Positions 11,601 through 22,049 of a DNA stretch of 64,000 nt are shown here, piece after piece. The DNA lies in the NCBI RefSeq assembly GCF_020283565.1, contig NC_060059.1, forward strand, positions 2,673,501 to 2,737,500. Reading direction: 5' to 3'. The DNA is from Trifolium pratense (lineage: Eukaryota > Streptophyta > Magnoliopsida > Fabales > Fabaceae). A program made the position numbers and the translations under genes. Every line of letters begins with the position of its first letter. The stretch's first letter is position 1. Under the pieces are notes generated by a model, which saw only the letters and a program-made list of their open reading frames with translations, was not told the origin of the DNA and ran no database searches.

Positions 11601-13196
11601 GCTTTATCTTGAGATATCCAAACTTCACCAAAGGGGAAAATAACTAGAAAAGTCATAAAATTTAATATAATATAGAGTAAAGAAATTACACAATTAACTG
11701 GATGAAACTTACTGAATGTGTGACATTCTCAAGTGAATCCACAATGCAGTGAGCATAATCATAACTTGGATAGATGCACCATTTGTCTCCAGCATGAGGA
11801 TGTGGAGTAAACTATAGGCAGAAAGGATTCACACCATAAGATATTATTGTCCCCTTGGAATTTTGAAACATATATAGTTGTGGTCTTACCTTAATTCGAT
11901 ATGCAATAAGGTCATACATATTGAAATTATCACTCTGCATGTCTTGCTTCATTCGAAGTGTCGCTTTTCCTTCTTCTATAAGACCACATCTCATATCCTC
12001 AAAAAGTTTCAATGATTCTGAAATTGGTCTGTCTCTCCAAGGACTGTTCAATTTCTTCTCCCTATACTCCTTTATCTCATCAGGTGTCTACAACCAAATC
12101 ATGAATAAACGATGTTATTTTATTCCAACTTCCACAAATAGAATAACTTAATGTAATTATCCGGTCCTCCATAGGTTTTTTTTAAAACAAATCCTACATA
12201 GATTATTCCTCATTAATTTCTCTATATATTGAACAAATTCCACACAATCAAGATTATCAAAGACAAGATTCAACTGCCAATTGCCAAAATGTTTAGAATC
12301 AGTGCTTTAAATTATTCACTTACAGTCAATACATGTATTAAATCCACCATAAAGGTAGAACCGGTGAAACATTTAATAGCGAAAATGAACAATTTTGGAT
12401 TCCTTATAGCAGTAATGAACAATTTTGGATTCATTACATGTTTGGTTGGATACCAACCTGATGATCAACATATGCACAACCCCTAGTTATGAGCTCCACA
12501 GCTAATTCATACAGTTCTTGGAAATAATCACTTGTGTAAGTAATCTGCACAAGTACAAAGCTGTTAAACATTTAAAAAGCTAGATTGGAACAACAAAAGA
12601 GGTGCATAAAAACATACCTTGAATTGTCAATAAAAAAAAACATACCTTGAATGGTTTCCAGCCCATCCACTGGACAATTTCTTCAATGTGATCAATATAC
12701 TCTTTCTTTTCTGTGTCAGGATTTGTATCATCATACCTGGAAGTGTTAAAAGCAATAAAACTTAGAACAAAAAATTGTATAAGGAATGTCCAATCATTAT
12801 CACAGGGATCTGATGAAGTCTTTTAAGACATTTTATTAAACATGAAAAGTGAGAACAACTCCATCAGTCTGGTCCCTAACAGTGTTGTTAAATATCCGAT
12901 ATAGCGCCGGTATACCGGTATTGCATATCGGAAATTTTTCCCTATGTTGATTAAGTTTGTCCCTCCATGACGTTGGAGTTGCATCAGAAACGTGAGATGT
13001 GAACAAATCATACACAATTGATGTTCCTTACTTGTCATGTATTAAACATGACTATTAGGATCATACATGTCAATCATCAACAAGAACAGATGCTACATGC
13101 ATGATACTACCAAATATCTTTGTCAAAAGAATTCATTCTCTCTCATTCTTCATGTATTAAATATGAATTTTAGAATCATGTATGTCATGTGACAAT

Positions 13197-13241
<45 letters not shown>

Positions 13242-13485
13242 AGAATACAAAATGCTAATACAAAATGCAAATAAATTTTAACGTGTTACATTTATGTTTA
13301 TTTATAAAATAAATTAATTCTAAATAATCACATTGAATTTTTCATTATTTTTTTACAAAACTATAAATTCCACCGGTTATAACTTTAAACTTAGACAAGT
13401 AACGTCACCAGCTTTAATTATTTTTTGGTCTCTCGTTTTTCTTCATATATACTTTCGTATTTTATTTTCTTTCATTTGTTTTTTT

Positions 13486-13534
<49 letters not shown>

Positions 13535-16057
13535 ATAAACCAAAAAATATATTTGTATTATTTTTCATTATTTTATCTTCACCTTCACCATTTCACTAGT
13601 TAGAGCTAGAACTACCAATTATTAGTTGTTTTGAAGTTTGAACTACTTAGCTTTCGAGTTTTAAGTTGTTTTTAATTTATGTTTTTTGCTTTATTAGTTG
13701 TTTGAATTCGAGATTTTCAGATTCATATAGTCAATTTTTTTTTTTGGAATATCAAGTAGTTTTTATTTGTGTTTTATATTGTATTTTATATATAATTACT
13801 TACAGTATTTTAACCATTTGCGGCTTCCGCTATTTGCCTGCTACGCTATTCTATATTTCTCATAACGGTTTTTTGACAATCCGCTATTTGCGGTTTTTTC
13901 TCATAACTTGTTCACTAATAATACATTAAACATAACATATAAAAAAACAATACGCACCTCAGGTAGCAGCCTCCATCTCTGTCTTTTGCCAACCCAAAAT
14001 CAATAAACATTGCCTGAGAAATAATTATTTCATTTTAAAATAATAAATCATAGGGGAAAACTATTCAGAAGTGCATATTACAATGTACCATACAACATAC
14101 CTTGGCATGACCAATATGCAAATATCCATTTGGCTCAGGAGGAAACCGGGTCAAAACTTTCCCGCCAGTTGCTTTCAAGTGCTTGTCAAGAAGCGCCTTT
14201 GTATTGCAACATCTCAGGATAGTACCATTACTAAAAGGAACTTCAGTATGCACCTGAAATCAACATGATACTCATGATGTGTGCAGATGCAAGTTAATGA
14301 AAACATAAAATTTCAAGTTTAAGCATGAATATGGAAATTTCATAATTTTGAAAACCATGCAAGAACAATATCTCTGAACACAAAGGTTCAATAAGTTTAC
14401 TAAACAGGCCACTGAGTGGAGAGACATTAATGTCATGGGCAACTAGGAGAATAGATTTGAAGTGAAACCATGTTCCATACAACACAATCACACTAACAGT
14501 GAACATTAGGTTCACAGCATAGAACAGAAAATAAGGAGATTAAATACCTTCAAATTATCCTCTGGGTTAGGGAATATCAAAAATGGATTGAGATCTTCTT
14601 CGGGTGGCTTTTCAGGAGTAGCAATAGGTGCCGCCTTATCCTAATAAATCAAGTGGAATTGCAAACAACCAATAAGCCATGTGATAGAAAGTAACATAAA
14701 TGAGCTAAAACAACTATATATAAAAAACCTCTACTTTAGCAGGTTTCTCTTTCTTCTTTTTAGAAGGCTTTTCATTGTCTGCTGCTGTTTTATCACCCAG
14801 TAGCTCATATAATTTTGTATCGGCGAGTTGCTGCGACATGAAAAAAATGAAAACAACAAAATATTATTAACAAGACCTGCAATAGTAAATTAGCCATCCA
14901 ATATATTATGTTTGCCTAATAGCTATTACCTTGACAGCTTTTGCATCAGCCCACGGGAGCCTCTTTCGCACATGCCCAAGTAACTCCCCAACTAGTAAAG
15001 ATAAAGATTAAGACATCAAAATTTACCAATCTTAGCACACCAGTGATTCAAAATAAAAACAAACATCATGAGAATCCATCTGAAGGGGAAATTGAACAAA
15101 TACCATTTGTTCGATAGCGTAGTTCCAGAATTGAAGCTTTATTCTCCTCAAAAACTTCGTTAACAGCACGATTGATATCTTCTGTTGAAACCTCAACACC
15201 TGCACATATATGCATAAAATTGAAGACGGATTCGCCAACCCACAAAAATTGGGATTATGCACATTATATCAATTTATATACATACCAACACCACATGCTG
15301 CTTCAAATTTATTCAAATCAAGGTTCTCCGAACCCGTGGTAGCAAGAAATGAGAGCGCTGCATCTAATTGCGCCGTTGTTTTCACCTGCAATGATAATCC
15401 ATGTGAGAAAGAGAATAATTACAATGTTAAAATTTGTCCAAACCAATAAAAAACCAAAGATAACATGCAATTATTATACTATAAAACGAACTAAATAGTT
15501 AATATAATATCAGGTGACATAACAAATTGGCAATCCTACCCTATCCTATAATCCTATAACATACAAAGAAAGCAAAATAAACAATCAATGGTGCACACCT
15601 TGGACGAAACAATGTATTCGAGCAATGTAGGGCGATGCAGCAACGCATTTCCAGAATACTTAGTTGCAACCTGCAAAATTCATAATCAATAGAAAGCGAT
15701 TAACAAACAAACAAAAATCAAAATATATAAATTTCTCTACAATACTATAAACCTGCAAATTTCTCTGCAAAATTCTATGCATAATGCAAGACAAATAACT
15801 TACCGTATAAATTAGGTTTCCAACAGTTCTGCTGCAACCATCGGCAACACCAGCCTTTGAAAAGCATAGAAAACAATTAATCGATTGAATAGAAAAGAAA
15901 TTAAAGCATTGAGAGAAAGAAAACAAAAATAGAATGAAATCAATACCTCGTGGATAACGGCAGTGAGATTATTGGTGACTTTGTTATTGGCGATGGTGTT
16001 ACGAGCGGTGCGTTCATCTAAACCGATGTTTAGAAAGAGATCGAGCGGTGCGTTCAT
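7132..16057 (-). CDS. Glutaminyl-tRNA synthetase, cytosolic type, 23 exons
   Basis: Charges tRNA-Gln with glutamine in an ATP-dependent class I reaction. I reconstructed 23 exons, each GT-AG and frame-continuous: 16057-15947, 15854-15804, 15670-15599, 15385-15286, 15199-15104, 14991-14930, 14830-14729, 14640-14548, 14253-14101, 14013-13958, 12736-12646, 12544-12458, 12087-11890, 11811-11713, 11025-10894, 10796-10660, 9685-9586, 9514-9419, 8014-7914, 7836-7731, 7635-7546, 7447-7315, 7226-7132. They total 2361 nt, 786 residues, about the length of known plant GlnRS. Residues 1-~200 form the eukaryote-specific N-terminal extension, followed by a Lys-rich linker in exon 7. The class I signature HIGH is at 275-278 (GYLHIGHAK) and the KMSKS-equivalent is VMSKRK (~496-501). 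The C-terminal part is the beta-barrel anticodon-binding region, ending YGKGGK. The start is the first ATG; the N-terminus [15 protein letters not shown] looks like family starts and shows no transit peptide. The frame is intact despite several intron insertions. The Arabidopsis counterpart is often called OVA9. Confidence 0.95.
8549..8600. repeat. (GA)26 microsatellite
   Basis: Uninterrupted GA dinucleotide run inside the intronic retrotransposon remnant. Reading frames rich in Glu-Arg or Leu-Ser here are artefacts of the run. Confidence 0.95.
8819..9130. repeat. Tandem duplication, 155-bp unit, two copies
   Basis: A unit beginning TATGATGTTCAAGG at 8819 repeats almost perfectly from 8974. 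The copies differ by a few substitutions and a small indel (TTAACATT versus TTAAAACATT). The high identity suggests a recent event within the inserted element. Confidence 0.9.
10096..10475 (-). mobile_element. Probable solo LTR in a GlnRS intron
   Basis: On the minus strand this 380-bp segment starts TGTTAACT and ends GGTAACA (TG...CA termini), with a TATAAATAC promoter-like word about two thirds in, as in copia-type LTRs. Within it a 70-bp unit is tandemly repeated (10279-10348 and from 10349). There is no adjacent internal region, so it is a solo LTR by inference. The 5-bp flanks (ACATT, CCCTT) match only partly. It sits between exons 16 and 17. Confidence 0.55.
12165..12201. repeat. Micro-insertion between short direct repeats
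   Basis: TCCTCCATAG (12165-12174) and TCCTACATAG (12192-12201) flank a 17-nt piece made mostly of a T8 run plus AAAACAAA. It lies in a GlnRS intron. Same pattern as 12611-12652, with one mismatch in the repeat. Confidence 0.4.
12611..12652 (-). repeat. Micro poly(A) insertion duplicating a splice donor
   Basis: The 14-mer AACATACCTTGAAT occurs at 12611-12624 and 12639-12652, separated by TGTCAATAAAAAAA. On the minus strand the repeat carries the last bases of GlnRS exon 11 plus its donor (TTCAAG|GTATG), so two identical donors stand 28 nt apart. Using the second would add a reading frame that soon meets TGA, so the first must be used for full-length protein. Confidence 0.75.
13199..13238. 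repeat. (AT)20 microsatellite
   Basis: Uninterrupted AT run inside the dispersed repeat in GlnRS intron 10. Confidence 0.95.
13489..13527. repeat. (AT)n microsatellite
   Basis: A second AT run of about 38 bp in the same intron, inside copy X of the dispersed repeat. The inverted copy at 36755 has a shorter equivalent run, so the microsatellite belongs to the element. Confidence 0.9.
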
Positions 16058-16088
16058 CTTCTTCTCCGATTCTGATTGAAACTGGAAT

Positions 16089-16108
16089 TTTAGGGTTTAG
16101 GGTTTAGG
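16089..16108 (-). promoter_or_regulatory. Telo-box-like repeat upstream of GlnRS start
   Basis: About 32-50 nt upstream of the GlnRS ATG the minus strand reads two and a half copies of AAACCCTA. Telo-boxes of this sequence are known in promoters and 5' UTRs of plant translation-apparatus genes. The site lies in the likely 5' UTR; its regulatory role here is inference. Confidence 0.6.
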
Positions 16109-17932
16109 TGAGTAAGAGGATAAGAATTGCGGCGTTAAGGAATTTTGGATGGTGAGAGAGATACAACAATGTAATCAACGATGTAAATTGCTGGGCGGAA
16201 AGAGCGTGGTGGCAACGGCGATTGAGAGAAAGATTGGATACCGAAATTGGTTTTTGTTTGTGTTATTGAAAAGAAAGAAATTGCCCAAAAGGAAGGTTTT
16301 TTTTACTACCTATTGGATTCAGATTTAAAAAGATTTTGTTATTATAAAAAAAAAAATTATAAAATATAATCAAATCTTGTATTGGACTGAGGTTTTAAAA
16401 GATTTTAAAAGATTCTTTTATTATAAAAAAAGTATTATTTTTATGAAAATAACTTATTCAATATAAATTAGGTTTTATATTTTTTTATAAATTACAACTA
16501 ATGTAAAAAAAAAAATTTGTTTTTTTTGAACGAGCCAAAATGATATATATATAAATAAAAAGTCTTCTCAGCGCAAGACGTGCCATGAACCAAAACATAC
16601 AAGAACCAAAAGAAACTATACAAGGTCCAGACAAAGTATAGGACTAGACCACCAACTATGGCAGTTCAAAGCTAAAGTACTACTCGTCGCTTTCAACCAC
16701 CTATAAGAAAAGGTTTTTATCTTGTCCAACATATGATGCACTGAGTAAGCTGAGCCTCTAAACAATCTGTGATTTCTTTCAGTACTTACAACTCATACAA
16801 CAGCAAGCCAAATAAGCTGCATGAAAGAGCGTCGTGCTCGAAGACCCCCTGCTGAATCTGTAAACTGGACAACTAGTGTAAAATTTATTTTTATAAGTTA
16901 TTTTATCATAAACTAACTTATAATTAAAGCTGTCAAATGGGCCGGTCCGGCCCGCCCCGAGGGGCCAGGTCATATAAAAGGGCTGGCCCTGTCCGACCGT
17001 TAAACTTCATAGTCAGGCCCGACTAATTTTCTTAGTATATTTAAAAAAAAAAACAGATTCAACTAAATTTATGTTATATTTTTTAGCTAAATCTCTAAGA
17101 AGGTAATAATTCGTATCCCTGTATTTTCTCGCATAATCTCCCAAACAACAATATCTTCATCTTTATCCTCATCAAACAAACAAATAAATCTCTAACAAAT
17201 AATTTCATCCTAATCCAATTAATTTTTTGTCATATTATTATTATTATTATTTTCACCTCGTATCTCAGTATTTAATATATACAATTCTGATATAATAAAA
17301 TTAATTACTACCAAATTTAATAATTTATCCTTAGTAGGTTTAACCATATTCGAAGTTTTATATCTTTCATTGTAATTTAACTAAAAAAAGATATAAAATA
17401 AATACAATAAAATAATGATAAGCTTAAAATTAGCGCGGTCAAAGAGGTCGGCCTGATCCGGCCCGGCCTAGAGGGTCAGGTCATATAAAGGGCTCCTTCC
17501 ACCCTTTAAAAAAAATATAGAGATTTTAATTGATTTTTTTGTATAATGAATTTTGATGACTTTTTAGTTATAGATACATATAAAATACTCATCTAACAAT
17601 CTTACTCAAATCCTTGAAATTTTTCATAAATCTTCCAAAGACTTTTTTATCTCTCCGGCCGAACAGGACACAAACTACAACACAAGTCTACAATTTTTTA
17701 CCTATTTATTCATGTTATACTGAACTGTATTAACAACAAATTAACGTGTGTTTGTTGCGTGCAACAATCGAAATTTGATTTTGTTACTTTTGCCACATCG
17801 TGTTTTCCATTATCATAGTTGAACACCTTATGTAAAAACAGATCCAATAATATGAGATGAATGAAAGAGTTGGGAGAGAGAAACAATGAAGAAAAAAGAG
17901 AGGAAAATTACAACGTTGTCCCTATGTTTAAA
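16109..17932. other. Intergenic sequence with decayed repeats
   Basis: The nearest few hundred bases contain the GlnRS promoter. Two short GC-rich islands (about 16930-17005 and 17430-17495) share GGCCGG...GGCCAGGTCATATAAA-like sequence and look like two ends or copies of one dispersed repeat. No coding exon supported. Confidence 0.45.
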
Positions 17933-18222
17933 GATAAAAATTGAATAAACGGTCAAATAACCCCTGAAATTTAAAAATTCGTCAAATACTTCCTAAAATT
18001 TTTAAATAGACAAATACTCATGAAATTTTAAAAAGTCAATCAAATTGTCGCCTGACTCAATCAAATTGCCCCTGACGTGGACTATGACTGATAGTGTAGG
18101 GGGCAATTTGATTGACTTTTTAAAATTTCAGAGAATATTTGTCTATTTCCAAATTTCAGGAGAATATTTAACGAATTTTTAAATTTCCGAAATATTTGAT
18201 AATTTATTCGATAAAAATTACT
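17933..18222. mobile_element. Fold-back MITE, ~290 bp
   Basis: The left half (through AAATTCGTCAAATACTTCC and AAAGTCAATCAAATTG) is repeated inverted in the right half (CAATTTGATTGACTTTTT through AACGAATTTTTAAATTTC). The arms span over 100 bp around a short centre near 18060-18095. It has no coding content. Target duplication and superfamily are unclear; a Mutator-like MITE is possible. Confidence 0.65.
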
Positions 18223-20787
18223 AAATGACTCCTTTGTAGTGTGTCAAAATTGTGTTTGCTTATCATTTCTGATAGTTATTACCGTTTATTGTTCCATTAT
18301 TCCTTTGAGAGAAGGTAACAAATATCATATTTTCAGGTAGTTTTATATTAAGAGTTCTTAAAAAATCTAGATATACATGTCTCTCTTGCATTTTTTTTAC
18401 CACAAACATATAACATGAAGATGCCAAATGCATCTAATTCTATAGCTAGTGTCCACCATGATCTGATCTGGATGGTCATTACCCACGTGCCAACATAGGT
18501 AGAATGATCCAATGCTGTCAAAATACTCTGACAAACATATGGCTATGCCCCCAAATCATACCACACTCACCCTACGTACAGATTCCTTTGTGAGTTATAA
18601 ACTCATGATCATTATGCAATAAACAAAAATTTCATACCAAGTAGCTGCCACAATAATCAGATTTACTATGTTATGTCAATAATATAGTTTACAGACTACA
18701 TTTACAAGCCAAAAAGATTACATTTAAAGGATGAATTACAAATTTTAGATTTATACATAGTAAGTAAAAGATGCATTATGTTGCATATATCATTCAATGT
18801 CACTATGTATGTTTGCTATTAATTCCCAAACCAAATCCCAACTATGATAGGTTAGTAGAAAATTACCAAGTATTTATATTTGTCCTTGTCCATAGTATAT
18901 CGAACTTCTAGGATGCAGAGTTTCATTTGACCTCCATACAGGAAAAAAAATAGGTATCCAATTTAACAACTCGTGTCCTCTGAACATAATAGAACATTCT
19001 GTTCATATAGTGTACTACCTATTCTTAGAATTTAACCTAGGAATGAGAGTTTTAAGGATAACTTAGTGATCGAGATGAAGAGTTAAACAATGGAATGATA
19101 AGAAGGTCAGAAGTTCGATCTTTTTGTAAAAATTAACAACACCTGATTACTAATATGAGTTGTTTATTTCAAAAAAATAATTTAAGCTAGACATAATACA
19201 ATCCTACAAATCAACTTATAAGTTGATAATTGTCTCAATTTATAAACACATTTTCACTTTTGATCTAATTTAATGTGAAACTTCTAATATACCACCACTC
19301 TCACGTCTGTGACTCTGACTAAATATTCAGAGTGTTGCCAAATTGTCTTATAGTAGTGACCATAATGAATGCTCAAAAGATCTTAGAAAGCTCTAATATT
19401 TTTTAGGATTTGTATTGAATCTAACTCAAATTCTACAAAATCAATTTATAAGATGAAGACTGACCATATTTAATTATTTATAAATGTAAAGGAAATTCTA
19501 AACAGTACTCCAAAATACTACTTGTTAAGTAGATTAACTTAGTGCCCGGATATCATGAGCCTAAACTTAATTATTACTTATATTTAGCCATATCTCTTTC
19601 AATGAAATGTGAGACACTTAATGATGTGAATTGCTCTGGTCCTTTTCCACATCTTCTGGCTGTTCACACTTGTAACCAAAAACCAATTGTACACCTGCCA
19701 TACTATATATGTACATTTTAAATTAGAAAGGCGTGTGTCTTTCTTGGTCACAAATTCAGCATGCGATAGTTATTTCCACAATCTTGGCCAATGGCCATGA
19801 TGTTAGCATTGCTTTGCTTGAAGAAATACTAAAGTGTAAAAGGTGTAGTGTGCTGTGATAGTGCCTATTCATGCAACAATAATTTCCAACGAATGAAGAT
19901 ATCATTTATGTTATGTATATATGTCCTGAAATTGACCCTACATAGCGGGCCATATAATGCTAACTAAGCACCTAGTGTTTTCACATCTTAGGACAGCATT
20001 AATGCCTATAAGATAAATTATACTGTACATCAAAATATTGAAACTGTTCAAAAACTTTAAGATAGAAAAATTGCAGAAGAAATGCACCTTGATTTCTAGA
20101 TCCAGGAATTAATTAGTATAATGGTAATCAGATATGTCATTAACATAAACAGTTTACCAGTATTTTTCATCGTTAAAATAATTAAGATTAGTCCATAAAT
20201 CTTATCTCGATGTGTAAATATCGATATTATTAGGTTAAATGTCTTTACTCGGATTTAAATTTAGAACCTTGCAGCTTTGTGTGAATTTCAATAGTGTGTC
20301 ACTTTGCCAAAAAAAAATTTAAAATTGTGAACAACATAGATTAATTTTACATTCTAATCATTATTCATTAATAGTGTATTAGTATGTACTTATAATTATG
20401 AAGACATAATTTTCTCTCTTATTTCTTTCAATCACTTTGAGGACAAGTGAAAAGGATTTTATGAAGGTAAACCCTTGTTATGCAGAAAATCTTTCTACTA
20501 GGAAGAATCCATTAAAATATCTTAACCATCAATTTTTGAAGTCCCTCATATCTTGTACAAGTCCCCATATTGATTTAAGATATGTGATTTTTGGGAGGAA
20601 GATAATTTACAGTAAGTACACATATTTCTCAATATTACCCCCTAATCTTCAAAGTATCTATCAAGATTTATATATTACCCCAACATGTAGGGAAAATATA
20701 GCTATATGAAAAACATATCTTAATTTAATTGAATGATAATTTTCTGCTAAACTCTCCTCCTCCTATAATTAACATATCTAGTAAATT

Positions 20788-20825
<38 letters not shown>

Positions 20826-21236
20826 GATAATTTGAAACCCCTCAAAAGAGTTATCCTTTTGTAGGCTTTCGGTGATTGGTTTCAACTACTTGCACTCACT
20901 TTACCCTGTTTTCTTTCTCTCCTTTTAACCTTTCATAAACAGATCACAAAGAAAAGGATCTAATGCAATCTTACTCCTACCATAATGCTAATCCTCCTAG
21001 CCCCGCATCATTGTTCCTTCACTTTCACATGAACACAAACCACTCCACCAAAACCTAAATAAAGCTGCAATTTTCTGACTTCTCAATCCCCATAATTCCC
21101 AACACATAACACACACTGTCTCTTTCACTCCAAACCTATTACCATTTCAAACCTTAAATTTCAAAATACTTCAAACTCCATCACAAAATCCAACACTTTT
21201 TTCAAAAAACAGAGTTCCCCTGTTCAGAAACAGAGC
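18223..21236. other. Intergenic region and promoter of the 21.2-kb gene
   Basis: No exon supported; the 90-codon frame at 20437-20709 shows no known family or composition bias. A CT microsatellite at 20791-20824 and C-rich sequence up to 21236 probably belong to the promoter and 5' UTR of the downstream gene, a common arrangement in plants. Confidence 0.45.
20791..20824. repeat. (CT)17 microsatellite
   Basis: CT run about 410 nt upstream of the start codon at 21237. Pyrimidine-rich tracts like this are frequent near plant transcription starts. Confidence 0.9.
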
Positions 21237-22049
21237 ATGGCAATTGAAGTTTGTACTGAAATATCCAACAGCCCAGGAATCAGTCCACGAATCTCATTCT
21301 CACATGATCTGAAAAACTCAAACGGTTCAATACCGGTCGAAGATTGTCATCTTCGATCAGATTTACGTCTCTTAGATTCAACCTCCGATTTTGTTTTCTC
21401 CATCACTAATGGTTTATCTCAACAACTATCTTCAGCTGACGAACTTTTCTCCAATGGAAAGATCGTTCCAATGGAGATAAAGAAAGTTATCTCCAATGGA
21501 AAGATCTTTCCAAAGAAGAAAAGTTCGTCAGCTGATAAATTCTTTGAGCCTCTTCAGAAAACTACCGTAAAGAAGAGGCTCAAAGAATTCTTATCAGATG
21601 AAACTGATAACGAAGAAGAAAGACCGTCATTATCATCATCATCATCCAAGTATTTCTGGAAATTCAAAAGAAGTAGTAGTTTGAATTTCGATACAACTGG
21701 TCGAAATAGCTTGATTCGTTCATTGCAGTTCTTATCAAGGAGCAACTCAACTGGTTCAGCGCCGAATCCGAAGCAAGCAGAGCTTCAAAGAGAAAGACAG
21801 AAGCAGAAGTTGCAGAAACAGTCATCTGTTTCAAGTAGTAGAAGATCTTCTTCATCATCTTCAACTTCAAGTACATATTATTTCTATAATTCATCTAATA
21901 AATCTTCGTTAAAGAAATGTTCTAGTAATGGTGTTAGAATTAGTCCTGTTTTGAATCTACCTCAAGCATATATTCCTAAAGTTACTGCAAATTTTTTTGG
22001 ATTTGGTTCATTGTTTTGTAAAGGAAAAATTAAAAGAAAGAAGAAATAG
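21237..22049 (+). CDS. Single-exon Ser/Lys-rich protein, BKI1/MAKR-like by motif
   Basis: A 270-residue intronless protein starting at the first ATG after a C-rich leader. An SSADELFSNGKIVP segment (~65-78) resembles the PADELFxxGxLLPL motif of BKI1/MAKR and DUF1645-type plant proteins, regulators often attached to the plasma membrane. Next come a YFWKFKRSSSLN segment (~138-149), a LSRSNSTGSAPNPKQ segment, a Gln/Lys/Arg stretch, a long Ser run (~198-215) and a C-terminal GFGSLFCKGKIKRKKK with a polybasic end suited to acidic membranes or nuclear import. No enzyme domain or membrane span is seen. Family assignment is from remembered motifs and tentative; function unknown. The coding DNA contains two large inverted repeats, at 21432-21535 and 21538-21589. 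Confidence 0.85.
   Translation: MAIEVCTEISNSPGISPRISFSHDLKNSNGSIPVEDCHLRSDLRLLDSTSDFVFSITNGLSQQLSSADELFSNGKIVPMEIKKVISNGKIFPKKKSSSADKFFEPLQKTTVKKRLKEFLSDETDNEEERPSLSSSSSKYFWKFKRSSSLNFDTTGRNSLIRSLQFLSRSNSTGSAPNPKQAELQRERQKQKLQKQSSVSSSRRSSSSSSTSSTYYFYNSSNKSSLKKCSSNGVRISPVLNLPQAYIPKVTANFFGFGSLFCKGKIKRKKK
21432..21535 (+). repeat. 49-bp inverted repeat inside coding sequence
   Basis: Arms 21432-21480 and 21487-21535 are inverted copies with 44 of 49 positions matching (five mismatches counted by eye), separated by 6 nt. The outer 18 bp (TCAGCTGACGAACTTTTC) match perfectly. The encoded peptide repeats SNGKI on both arms. The transcript could form a long stem. Confidence 0.85.
21538..21589 (+). 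repeat. 17-bp perfect inverted repeat inside coding sequence
   Basis: AATTCTTTGAGCCTCTT (21538-21554) is exactly inverted at 21573-21589 with an 18-nt loop. It follows directly on the larger hairpin, so two adjacent stems occupy codons ~66-118 of one gene. Confidence 0.9.

Larger units (their letters stand above)
12881..13890. mobile_element. Dispersed repeat in GlnRS intron 10 (copy X)
   Basis: Starts near GTTGTTAAATATCCGATATAG and ends around TTTTTTGACAATCCGC, suggesting short TTGTTAAAT/TTGACAA-type inverted ends. Roughly 12886-13490 is homologous in inverted orientation to 36760-37660, sharing words such as GTTGATTAAGTTTGTCCCTC, GCATCAGAAACGTG and GGTATACCGGTATTGC. It is non-coding and holds two AT microsatellites. 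Probably a non-autonomous DNA transposon, perhaps hAT-like; class is inference. Confidence 0.55.

Noticed and set aside
20437..20709. 90-codon plus-strand frame
   Set aside because: No family resemblance, no splice partners, AT-driven composition; treated as chance.
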